The position numbers and the translations under genes are program-made. Of a stretch of 64,000 nt of DNA, positions 37,534 through 44,907 are shown in pieces; the first letter of the stretch is position 1, and each line of letters opens with the position of its first letter. The notes under the pieces were generated by a model. That model saw only the letters and a program-made list of their open reading frames with translations, was not told where the DNA came from and ran no database searches. Source of the stretch: Pseudomonas muyukensis (GTDB taxonomy: Bacteria; Pseudomonadota; Gammaproteobacteria; Pseudomonadales; Pseudomonadaceae); contig NZ_CP077073.1 of the NCBI RefSeq assembly GCF_019139535.1, positions 4,988,501-5,052,500 on the forward strand, given 5' to 3'.

Positions 37534-39176
37534 GCGGCCACCTGGTGCGGGTGCCAGCCAGGGTGCCCCTGCACGTAGCGCACGGCCGGCAGTTGCAAGG
37601 GTGCCAGGGCCCAGCCCGGCGCCTGGCGGGTCAGCCAGGCTTCGAGGGTCTGCCACAATGGCGCGCCAGCCTGGGCATCGAAGTGCAGGCCAAAGGTGCG
37701 GCACAGGCCCTCGACGGGTTGCAGGCCGATGATGCGCTTGCCGTTGGGGCTGTAGCTGACCTGCCAGTCCTGGCTTTGCCAGCGCGGCAGGTCTTGGCTG
37801 TTGTCCAGCAGCAATGGGTCGCCGAACAGTTGCTCGGCGGCGTTTTCCAGCACCTGCTCGACCTGGCGCGCCGGGGCCTCGACCACGGGGGCGGGGTAGC
37901 CGCCGGTCAGGCTGATGAGGTGCTCGCGGGTAATCGGTTCACCCGCCGGCAGCGGGTAGTCGTAGCGCAGGCCGGGCAGCAGCACCGGCATGCTCGAAGT
38001 GTCGGCCAGGGCCTGGTGCAACAGGCGGTCCCAGCTGCCGCCACGGGTATCGCGGCGCCACAATGCTTCAGGTGCACGGGCCAACGGCTGGTCGAGCCAG
38101 GCGGCATGGCCACTGCGCTGGCGTTGCAGCTCGCCACGCAATTGGCTTGCACGGGCCAGTGCCTGGGGACCGAGGCTATGCGCGAAGGCCGGGAAAAACT
38201 GCGCCTCGAACTGCCACTGATCACCGGCCTGGCGGCAGCGCAGGCGAAACGCGCCGCTGGCCCGGCAGCCGGCGAACAGCACCGGTACCCGGCGGCCGCT
38301 GGCCTGGGTAGCCTGTACCGGCGTTGGCCACAGGTCCTGGCCACGGGCGCAGAGCAGCACGTCCAGCTCCGGCACGCGCTCGGCCAGCCACAGCCCGGGG
38401 CCGGTGCCGACATCCGCCAGCGCCACCACCAGGTCGGCCTCGCGCCGGGCTTGCTGGAAGCTCGGTTGCAATGACTGGTACCACTGCTTGAGCGAGGCTT
38501 TCTGATCCTGGGCATAAGGATCGGTAACCCCGACCACCGCGATGCGCACGCCGCCGCGCTGGAACACCTGCAGGCCTTCGATACCCAGCGCCTTGGCCTG
38601 CGCATCGGCCAGGCCGGCGCCGAGGGTAATAGAGGAAGACTGGCGATAGAGCCCGGCACTGCGCTGCGGCCACAACACGCGCTCGTCGCTGCTGACCCGC
38701 GCCTCGCTGCCCAGCAGTTGGCTGCCCTGCACACCGCTTTCACCCTGGGTGAGGTAGGCCAGGCCGCTGCCGTTCCAGCATTGGCCGTTCTCCAGGGTCA
38801 GGCACTGCTCACGACCCGCCTCGAGCCGCAGTTGCTCGAGCAGCGCCGCCAATACCGCATAGCCACCGGTGCGGGCCTGCCCGGCCAGGTTGGCATCGAG
38901 CAGTGGCGCCAGCGCCGGCTGCCCGGCGCTGGCGTTCGGCCCGCTCATCCACGGCGCGCGTCCCAGGTGGCTGACCGGCCCCAGCCGTGTGGCCGGCACC
39001 ACGGCCTGGCCCGGTTGGCGAGCGTCGAGGGTATCGGCGACATACAGCAGGTCCAGCGCCCGGTCAGCCGCGCCACGGGGCATGGGCAAGCCCGAGCAGG
39101 CGCCGAGCAACGGTGCCAGGGCACCGGCACCCATCCAGCTGATCACTTCGCGCCTGCTTGCCATCGACTCCGCCAT
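37530..39176 (-). CDS. uxpA: Tat-exported SoxB/5'-nucleotidase-like lipoprotein, probable pseudoenzyme (UxpA-like)
   Basis: 548 residues. The N-terminus has a twin-arginine motif (SRREVIS, residues 7-13) and a lipobox LLGAC with Cys27. The body can be aligned by eye with SoxB-type metallophosphatases (NGSGLAYLTQG 135-145, IAVVGVTDPY 212-221, a C-terminal domain with LISLTGGYPAPVVE). The metal-ligand positions are all changed: YVADTLDAR for DxH at 45-53, ENGQCW for GGDTW at 129-134, SSDERV for GHWEF at 162-167, ADVG for SHNG at 254-257, CARGQD for GGHTHD at 276-281. First gene of the gsp operon, just downstream of a PHO box. The symbol follows the P. putida Xcp literature from memory. Confidence 0.72.
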   Translation of the reverse strand: MAESMASRREVISWMGAGALAPLLGACSGLPMPRGAADRALDLLYVADTLDARQPGQAVVPATRLGPVSHLGRAPWMSGPNASAGQPALAPLLDANLAGQARTGGYAVLAALLEQLRLEAGREQCLTLENGQCWNGSGLAYLTQGESGVQGSQLLGSEARVSSDERVLWPQRSAGLYRQSSSITLGAGLADAQAKALGIEGLQVFQRGGVRIAVVGVTDPYAQDQKASLKQWYQSLQPSFQQARREADLVVALADVGTGPGLWLAERVPELDVLLCARGQDLWPTPVQATQASGRRVPVLFAGCRASGAFRLRCRQAGDQWQFEAQFFPAFAHSLGPQALARASQLRGELQRQRSGHAAWLDQPLARAPEALWRRDTRGGSWDRLLHQALADTSSMPVLLPGLRYDYPLPAGEPITREHLISLTGGYPAPVVEAPARQVEQVLENAAEQLFGDPLLLDNSQDLPRWQSQDWQVSYSPNGKRIIGLQPVEGLCRTFGLHFDAQAGAPLWQTLEAWLTRQAPGWALAPLQLPAVRYVQGHPGWHPHQVAA

Positions 39177-39198
39177 CCCTGTTCTCGTTGGGCCCCGG

Positions 39199-39232
39199 AT
39201 ATTGCGGCGCTTGCGTGACAGTTTGATGGCAG
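39199..39232 (-). promoter_or_regulatory. PHO box and -10 for the uxpA-gsp operon
   Basis: On the minus strand CTGCCAT-CAAA-CTGTCAC (39232-39215) matches the PhoB half-site CTGTCAT twice with a 4-bp gap (6/7 and 6/7). A -10 hexamer CAATAT (39204-39199) lies 10 bp downstream, the spacing expected when the PHO box replaces the -35. The uxpA ATG is 23 bp further on. Confidence 0.75.
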
Positions 39233-39310
39233 AAAACCGACGGTAATTCCAAAAGCAACTTGATTAAGTCTTTAGTAATAGCCGCAAGTTTTAAACGCGC
39301 GTTAACAAAT

Positions 39311-39344
39311 CTGACAATCAATCATCATACTTGCCGTCTACAGT
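39311..39344 (+). promoter_or_regulatory. Weak candidate PHO box and -10 for phoX
   Basis: CTGACAA-TCAA-TCATCAT (39311-39328) fits two PhoB half-sites imperfectly (5/7 and 4/7). TACAGT (39339-39344), a fair -10, lies 10 bp downstream. The phoX ATG is at 39384 with AAGGA at 39373. Confidence 0.4.
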
Positions 39345-39383
39345 CGCGGTTTCCTTCAACTCAGCCAAAAAAAGGACACCCTG

Positions 39384-41435
39384 ATGAGTCGAGACAGCGG
39401 CGATAACCTGGACCGCAACCCCAGCGGCAACCTACCGATGGCCAGCGTCATGGACGCCTACCTGAGCCGTCGCGCCGTGGTTCGCGGCAGCCTCGGCGCC
39501 GCCATCGCCATGATCGCCGGTACCGGCCTGAGCGGTTGCTTCGACAGCGGCGGCGGTTCCAACCACGACGATCCGGCCCCGCCCACCCAGCCAGAAAAAC
39601 CCAAGCTCAAGCTGGGCTTCAATTCGATCACAGGCTCGCGCACCGACGCCTGCGTGGTCGCCGCCGGCTACAGCGCCTACGTGCTGGCGCCCTGGGGCAC
39701 GCCGCTGAACGCCAGCGCCAACCCGTGGAAGGCCGACGGCAGCAACAGCGCCAGCGACCAGGCCAACGCCATGGGCATGCACCACGACGGCATGCACTTC
39801 TTCCCCATCAATGGCAGTTCCAGCGACGGCCTGCTGGCGATCAACTTCGAATACATCGACACCGCCGCGCTGCACCCGGCCGGCCCCACCACCGTCGCCG
39901 GCAAGCGCCCGGTCGAGGAGGTGCGCAAGGAGATCAACGCCCATGGCGCCGGCGTGGTGCGTATCAGCAAGGTCGCCGGGCGCTGGCAGGTGGTCGACAA
40001 CGACCCGCTCAACCGCCGCTTCACCACCGTCTCGCTGATGGACATCGCCGGGCCGATGCGCGGCACCGACCACGTCAAGACCAAGTTCTCGCCCGCCGGC
40101 ACCCAGTGCCGCGGCACCAACAACAACTGCGGCAACGGCTACACCCCGTGGGGCACCTACCTGACCTGCGAGGAGAACTGGCCTGGGATCTTCGTCAACA
40201 AGGGCACCCGCCCGGCCAACCAGGTGCGCATCGGCGTGTCCAGCAGCAGCGGCCAGTACAAGTGGGAGACCGCCGCCGGTGACGCCAGCGAGGTGGCCGG
40301 CGAGTTCGCCCGCTTCGACATCACCCCTACCGGCGCCAGCGCCACCGACGACTTCCGCAACGAAGCCAGCACCTACGGCTACATCGTCGAAATCGACCCT
40401 TACAACGCCGCCACCCTCGCGGTGAAGCGCACCGCCCTGGGCCGCTTCCGCCATGAAGGCTGCTGCCCGGGCCTGCCGGTGGCCGGCAAGCCGCTGGTCT
40501 GGTACACCGGCGACGACTCCAACAACGAGTACCTGTACAAGTTCGTCTCCGACGCCCTGTGGGACCCGGCCGACGCCAACCCGGCCGACCGCCTGGCCAC
40601 CGGCGCCAAGTACCTGGACAAGGGCAAGCTGTACGTGGCCCGCTTCGACGCCAACGGCACCGGCGTGTGGCTGCTGCTCGACGTGGCCACCGCGACCACC
40701 GCAGGCAGCACCCTGGGCGCGCAGTTCGGCGACCTGCCGGGCATCATCCTCAACACCCGTGGCGCTGCCGACGCCGTCGGCGCCACGCCGATGGACCGCC
40801 CGGAATGGACTGCCGTCAACCCGCTCAACGGCGACGTCTACCTGACCCTGACCAACAACAGCGCGCGCACCGCGGCCAAGGTCGATGCGGCCAACCCGCG
40901 CGGCCCGAATCGCCATGGCCATATCATCCGCTGGCACGACAGCGACGATCACAAGACCTTCACCTGGGACATCTTCGTGTTCGGCGCCAACGCCGCCGGC
41001 ACCCCGGACATCAACCGCTCGGGCCTGACCGAACTGAACCAGTTCGCCAGCCCCGATGGCATGAGTTTCGATAGCCGCGGCGTGCTGTGGTTCGAGACCG
41101 ACAACGGCGAGACCACCCTGACCAGCTACACCAACGACCAGCTGCTGGCGGTGATCCCCACCGACCTGGTGGATGCCAACGGCAAGCAGATCCCGGTCAA
41201 CGCCACCAACCAGGTGGACCTGCGCCGCTTCTTCGTCGGCCCCAATGGCTGCGAGGTGACGGGCATCACCTTCACCCCGGACAACAAGACGATGTTCGTC
41301 AACATCCAGCACCCGGACAACTGGCCCAGCACCGACAAGGCCACCGACCTGACGCCGGCCGGCACCTCGGTAAGGCCACGGGCTTCGACGGTGGTGATCC
41401 AGCGTAACGATGGGGGGGAGATCGGCACCGCCTGA
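39384..41435 (+). CDS. phoX: PhoX-type alkaline phosphatase (DUF839), Tat-exported (UxpB-like)
   Basis: 683 residues. The Tat signal LSRRAVVRGSLGAAIAMIAG is at residues 27-46, with an LSGC lipobox giving Cys52. The DUF839/PhoX body contains TPWGTYLTCEEN, FRHEGCCPGLPVAGKPLVWYTGDD and TDNGETTLTSYTNDQLL, which includes probable Ca/Fe ligands. PhoX enzymes release phosphate from phosphomonoesters outside the cytoplasm. It lies between gspK and uxpA on the opposite strand and is probably the T2SS substrate; the P. putida Xcp substrate UxpB is, from memory, a protein of this kind. Confidence 0.85.
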   Translation: MSRDSGDNLDRNPSGNLPMASVMDAYLSRRAVVRGSLGAAIAMIAGTGLSGCFDSGGGSNHDDPAPPTQPEKPKLKLGFNSITGSRTDACVVAAGYSAYVLAPWGTPLNASANPWKADGSNSASDQANAMGMHHDGMHFFPINGSSSDGLLAINFEYIDTAALHPAGPTTVAGKRPVEEVRKEINAHGAGVVRISKVAGRWQVVDNDPLNRRFTTVSLMDIAGPMRGTDHVKTKFSPAGTQCRGTNNNCGNGYTPWGTYLTCEENWPGIFVNKGTRPANQVRIGVSSSSGQYKWETAAGDASEVAGEFARFDITPTGASATDDFRNEASTYGYIVEIDPYNAATLAVKRTALGRFRHEGCCPGLPVAGKPLVWYTGDDSNNEYLYKFVSDALWDPADANPADRLATGAKYLDKGKLYVARFDANGTGVWLLLDVATATTAGSTLGAQFGDLPGIILNTRGAADAVGATPMDRPEWTAVNPLNGDVYLTLTNNSARTAAKVDAANPRGPNRHGHIIRWHDSDDHKTFTWDIFVFGANAAGTPDINRSGLTELNQFASPDGMSFDSRGVLWFETDNGETTLTSYTNDQLLAVIPTDLVDANGKQIPVNATNQVDLRRFFVGPNGCEVTGITFTPDNKTMFVNIQHPDNWPSTDKATDLTPAGTSVRPRASTVVIQRNDGGEIGTA

Positions 41436-41482
41436 TTCGCCCCAAGCGCCGGGCCGCTCCCTCAAGGGTGTGCGTACTCCTT

Positions 41483-41595
41483 GTAGGAGCGGCCTTGCGT
41501 CGCGAAAGGGCTGCGCAGCAGCCCCGGCGATTTTGATGGTGGCTCAGAATCTGGGGCCGCTGCGCGCCCCTTTCGCGACGCAAGGCCGCTCCTAC
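41483..41595. repeat. BIME, family 2
   Basis: Inverted REP pair: GTAGGAGCGGCCTTGCGTCG at the left and GCAAGGCCGCTCCTAC at the right, around a 25-bp unique centre. It fills the gap between the convergent phoX and gspK genes. Confidence 0.83.
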
Positions 41596-41624
41596 ACAGA
41601 TTGCGCACAGCCTGCGATTGTCTG

Positions 41625-42590
41625 CTACCAGGCCACCGGCTCCCGCCCCTTGACCCTTACCTGCTGCGCCGGCACCCGCGCGTGCCATTGCACCACGCCC
41701 AGCGCCTCGATCTGGAACTGGCTGCGCAGCGTGCGCCCCTCTTCCTCGAACGACAGCTGCAGCACAAAATGGCCGCTGTTGAGCAGCAACCCTTCGCTGA
41801 GCCGGGCGAAGGTCTCGTCATCCACCGCCCCCAGCGCCTGGCGCAATGCCGCGGCATCCACGTAGCCCGCCGCTGGCCGGCCGCTGATGATCCGGCTGAG
41901 CATCGACCCAGAGAACCGTCCCTCGTACATCGCCTCCAGCAACGGCAAGTGCTCCAGCCCCAAGGCATTGGCATTGAGCCGCCAGCCGCTGGTCAAAGGC
42001 AGGGCGCAGAGCATCCGGTAGCGCGCCTGGCGGCCACTGTCGGGCTCCAGCAACAGGTTCAGTTCGCTGCTGTCGAGCATCGGCTGGTTGGCCGCCAGGC
42101 GCGGCGGTTGCTGGCGCAGGTACTGGGCGCTCTCGGCGCCCTGCAGGCGGGCATCGCTGTCGGCATCCAGCCAGTCGGCCAGGGCATCGACCAGGCGCTC
42201 GGCGGCCATGTCATCGCCCAGCAGGTAACGCAATTGGCGCTGCGCCCGAGGGCCGTCCTCGCCCAGCAGGGCATTGACGTTGAAGCAACTGTGCTGGTCG
42301 ATCACCCGCAGCTGCGCCTTGCCCGCGCCAAAGTCATAGCTCAGCGGTTGCCCGCGCAACGCCTGCCAGAACAGCGGGCTGACGCGCCAGGCCGGATCGC
42401 GCAGGGCCTGGGAGGCATAGGCTAGCCCTGCCTGCTCCATGGCCCGCACCTGCACCCGCTGGTGCAGCAGGCGCACCGCGTCCACCTGGCGGCGGCCGTC
42501 CTCCACCAGCCAGGCCAGCCCCGCGGCCAGCATCGCCAGCACTACCAGCACCATCAGCAGTGCCGCGCCCCGTTGTTGCCCGCGCCCCAT
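41625..42590 (-). CDS. gspK: Type II secretion minor pseudopilin GspK
   Basis: 321 residues. Leader MGRGQQRG^AALLMVLVVLAMLAAGLAW; Ala at mature +1 and no Glu at +5, as expected for GspK, which caps the pseudopilus. The large insert has FNVNALLGEDG and ADWLDADSDARLQGAE, typical GspK features. It is separated from the other gsp genes by phoX on the other strand and has its own promoter region shared with tatA. The ATG at 42590 is chosen over one 13 codons upstream. Confidence 0.9.
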   Translation of the reverse strand: MGRGQQRGAALLMVLVVLAMLAAGLAWLVEDGRRQVDAVRLLHQRVQVRAMEQAGLAYASQALRDPAWRVSPLFWQALRGQPLSYDFGAGKAQLRVIDQHSCFNVNALLGEDGPRAQRQLRYLLGDDMAAERLVDALADWLDADSDARLQGAESAQYLRQQPPRLAANQPMLDSSELNLLLEPDSGRQARYRMLCALPLTSGWRLNANALGLEHLPLLEAMYEGRFSGSMLSRIISGRPAAGYVDAAALRQALGAVDDETFARLSEGLLLNSGHFVLQLSFEEEGRTLRSQFQIEALGVVQWHARVPAQQVRVKGREPVAW

Positions 42591-42651
42591 CCTTGTCTTC
42601 CTGTCGCCGCTAAAAGCGCCAGTCAACACGCTGGTTGTTGCAGGCAGATGG

Positions 42652-42685
42652 CAGTCATGTGCGCGTCATCTGCGCCAGGCAGCAT
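42652..42685 (+). promoter_or_regulatory. Weak candidate PHO box upstream of tatA
   Basis: CAGTCAT-GTGC-GCGTCAT (42652-42669) matches PhoB half-sites 6/7 and 5/7; CAGCAT at 42680-42685 is a poor -10 at the right 10-bp distance. It would place the tat operon under phosphate control along with its cargo. Confidence 0.35.
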
Positions 42686-42725
42686 TGGCCTTCCCTTTTT
42701 ATCGACCTGACAGGAGTGGTCTTAC

Positions 42726-42944
42726 ATGGGTGGCATCGGAATCTGGCAACTGGTGATCGTGCTGTTGATCGTCTTCCTGCTGTTCGGCACCAAGCGTCTC
42801 AAGGGGCTGGGCAGCGATGTGGGCGAGGCGATCCAGGGCTTTCGCAAATCCATGGGTGGCAATGCCGAGGCAAACCTCGAGCAGCAACCGCCAACCCTGA
42901 ACAACCCGCCTGTGCACCAGGCCCAGCCGGATCGCCAGGCCTGA
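42726..42944 (+). CDS. tatA: Sec-independent translocase protein TatA
   Basis: 72 residues. One N-terminal membrane helix ([16 protein letters not shown]), the [10 protein letters not shown] hinge and an amphipathic helix, then a polar tail. It forms the translocation pore with TatBC. AGGAG lies 10 bp upstream of the ATG. The tatB ATG overlaps its TGA by one base. Confidence 0.93.
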   Translation: MGGIGIWQLVIVLLIVFLLFGTKRLKGLGSDVGEAIQGFRKSMGGNAEANLEQQPPTLNNPPVHQAQPDRQA

Positions 42945-43222
42945 TGTTCGAGATCGGTTTCAGCGAACTGCTGCTGGTGGGCATCGTCGCCCTGCTGGTG
43001 CTCGGCCCCGAGCGCCTGCCGCTGGCGGCGCGCAGCCTGGGCCGTGGCCTGGGCCAGGCGCGCCGGGCAATGAACGCGCTCAAGGCCCAGGTGCAGCGCG
43101 AGCTCGACATGCCCGCCCTCGACGCGGCGCCACTGCAACGCCTGGAGCAGGAGATCCGCCAGGGTATCCAGCTCGACGCGCTGCCCGCCAATGATGCAGC
43201 CCCAGCCAAGGAGCGTGCCTGA
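42944..43222 (+). CDS. tatB: Sec-independent translocase protein TatB
   Basis: 92 residues. Membrane helix [21 protein letters not shown] with the Glu and GPERLP hinge typical of TatB, then an amphipathic helix ([19 protein letters not shown]). It recognises twin-arginine signals together with TatC. The start at 42944 is fixed by the one-base overlap with tatA; its last base overlaps tatC. Confidence 0.93.
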   Translation: MFEIGFSELLLVGIVALLVLGPERLPLAARSLGRGLGQARRAMNALKAQVQRELDMPALDAAPLQRLEQEIRQGIQLDALPANDAAPAKERA

Positions 43223-43956
43223 TGTCCGTCGCCCTCGAACAGCCAGGCCGCCTGCCGCTGACCGAGCACCTGCGCGCGCTGCGCAAGCGCCTGGTGCGCT
43301 GCCTGCTGCTGGTCGCGCTGGTGTTCTGCGGCTTGTTCCCCTTCGCCCAGACGCTGTACACGCACATTTCCGAACCGCTGCGCCGCTACCTGCCCGAGGG
43401 CGCCAGCATGATCGCCACCAGCGTCACCTCGCCGTTTCTTGCGCCCTTCAAGCTGACGGCGATGTGCGCGCTGTTCGTCGCCATGCCACTGTTGCTGCAC
43501 CAGGCCTGGGGCTTCATCGCCCCCGGGCTGTACCGCCGCGAACGGCGCATCGCCTTGCCGTTGCTGGTGTCGAGCATCGTGCTGTTCTACGGCGGCATGG
43601 CGTTCGCGTTCTTCCTGGTGTTCCCGATGATGTTCGGCTTTTTCGCCAGCGTGACCCCGGACGGGGTGGCGATGATGACCGACATCGGCTTGTACCTGGA
43701 CTTCATCCTCGCGCTGTTTTTGGCGTTCGGCCTGGCCTTCGAGATTCCGGTGGCGACCTTCATCGTGGTCTGGGCCGGGCTCGCCGACGTGGCCACGCTG
43801 CGGCGCAGCCGGCCTTATGTGATCGTCGGCTGTTTCGTGGTGGGGATGATCCTGACGCCGCCGGATGTGTTTTCCCAGACCATGCTGGCGGTGCCGATGT
43901 GGCTGCTGTTCGAGGTGGGGTTGCTGGCGTGTGGGGTGGTGCGCAGGGTGGAGTAG
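43222..43956 (+). CDS. tatC: Sec-independent translocase protein TatC
   Basis: 244 residues, six membrane helices. N-terminal LTEHLRALRKRLVRCLL and the conserved FAPGLYRRERR near residue 100 are the TatC signatures; the first periplasmic loop follows. It is the primary receptor for Tat signal peptides such as those of PhoX, the uxpA product and CumA in this window. The end of the gene is followed by a palindromic repeat. Confidence 0.95.
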   Translation: MSVALEQPGRLPLTEHLRALRKRLVRCLLLVALVFCGLFPFAQTLYTHISEPLRRYLPEGASMIATSVTSPFLAPFKLTAMCALFVAMPLLLHQAWGFIAPGLYRRERRIALPLLVSSIVLFYGGMAFAFFLVFPMMFGFFASVTPDGVAMMTDIGLYLDFILALFLAFGLAFEIPVATFIVVWAGLADVATLRRSRPYVIVGCFVVGMILTPPDVFSQTMLAVPMWLLFEVGLLACGVVRRVE

Positions 43957-44002
43957 GGCTGGAGGATTGGGGAGATCGAGACCGTTCACCGGAAGAGGTG
44001 TT

Positions 44003-44052
44003 GCGCCTATGCGACCGAGCGCCGCGCGGGCGGCGCTCGATCTCATAGGCGC
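44003..44052. repeat. 50-bp palindromic repeat, copy 1 (family 3)
   Basis: Stem GCGCCTATG...CCGAGCGCCGC / GCGGCGCTCG...CATAGGCGC with a short GCGG loop. A near-identical copy is at 58110-58160. Its position 46 bp after tatC suggests a transcription end. Confidence 0.75.
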
Positions 44053-44100
44053 CAAATCTCTATCGACATACATCTTCATCGACACACCAATCCAGACCAG

Positions 44101-44129
44101 TGGTATTGACCTGGTATTAAAGTGGTATT
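44101..44129 (+). promoter_or_regulatory. Triple direct repeat, probable nag regulator operator
   Basis: TGGTATT occurs at 44101, 44112 and 44123, exactly 11 bp apart, so the three copies face the same side of the helix. An inverted AATACC occurs at 44147. They lie 36 bp before nagR. GntR/UTRA-type GlcNAc regulators of gammaproteobacteria bind sites containing TGGTAT or ATACCA (established for related NagR/NagQ proteins, from memory). Confidence 0.6.
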
Positions 44130-44141
44130 AGCTTTCTACCC

Positions 44142-44149
44142 AACAACAA
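44142..44149 (+). promoter_or_regulatory. Candidate Hfq/Crc A-rich (CA) motif before nagR
   Basis: AACAACAA fits the AAnAAnAA motif bound by Hfq/Crc in Pseudomonas carbon catabolite repression. It ends 15 bp before the nagR ATG, where no clear Shine-Dalgarno is seen, so binding would block initiation. Confidence 0.5.
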
Positions 44150-44164
44150 TACCGGACACCGCCC

Positions 44165-44896
44165 ATGCGTCCTCTCTCGGCCCTGCGCCCCGACGACACC
44201 AGCGCCACCCCGCTCTACCTGCAGCTGGCACGCAACCTCGAACAGGCCATCCACGCCGGCCAGTGGAGCGCCGACCAGGCCCTGCCCTCCGAGCGCACCC
44301 TCAGCGAAACCCTGGACATCTCCCGGGTCACCGCGCGCAAGGCCCTCGAAGTCCTGCTCGAACAAGGCCTGATCCAGCGCATCCAAGGCTCCGGCACCTT
44401 CATCACCCCGCGCCTCGAACAACCCTTGTCACGCCTGTCGAGCTTCAGCGAAATGCTGCGCATGAAAGGCTTCGCGCCCAGCTCGCTGTGGCTTGAACGC
44501 AGCATCGGCAGCCCAAGCAACGACGAACTGATCCGCCTCGGCCTGTCGCCCACCGACCAGGTGGTCCACCTCAAGCGCTTGCGCAAGGCCGACGACATCG
44601 TCATGGCGGTGGAGGTCAGCACCCTGCCTGCCCGCCTGCTCGGCGACCCGCAGGCCATCGGCGACTCGCTGTACCAGCACCTCGACCAGCTCGGCCGCCC
44701 GGTGGTCCGCGCCCTGCAACACATTCGCGCGATCAACGCCGGTGACGAACTGGCCGCCCAGGTGGGCATCGCCCCCGGCACCGCCATGCTGCTGATGACC
44801 CGTATCGGCTACCTCGACGACAACACGCCGATCGAGCTCACCGACACCTACTGCCGCAACGACTACTACGACTTCGTCGCCGAACTGCGACGCTGA
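44165..44896 (+). CDS. nagR: GntR-family regulator of N-acetylglucosamine genes
   Basis: 243 residues. N-terminal winged helix with PLYLQLARNLEQAI and LPSERTLSETLDISRVTARKAL, then a UTRA ligand-binding domain (from about residue 95, RLGLSPTDQVVHLKRLR). HutC-like members bind amino-sugar phosphates. It is the first gene of the nag operon, 11 bp before nagA, so it probably controls its own transcript through the TGGTATT repeats. Confidence 0.88.
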   Translation: MRPLSALRPDDTSATPLYLQLARNLEQAIHAGQWSADQALPSERTLSETLDISRVTARKALEVLLEQGLIQRIQGSGTFITPRLEQPLSRLSSFSEMLRMKGFAPSSLWLERSIGSPSNDELIRLGLSPTDQVVHLKRLRKADDIVMAVEVSTLPARLLGDPQAIGDSLYQHLDQLGRPVVRALQHIRAINAGDELAAQVGIAPGTAMLLMTRIGYLDDNTPIELTDTYCRNDYYDFVAELRR

Positions 44897-44907
44897 CCGG
44901 AGCCCCC

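Noticed and set aside
42630..42660. Possible PHO box on the minus strand for gspK (CTGCCAT-CTGC-CTGCAAC)
   Set aside because: The second half-site is poor (4/7) and no acceptable -10 lies 10 bp downstream. The same bases fit the plus-strand tatA site better.
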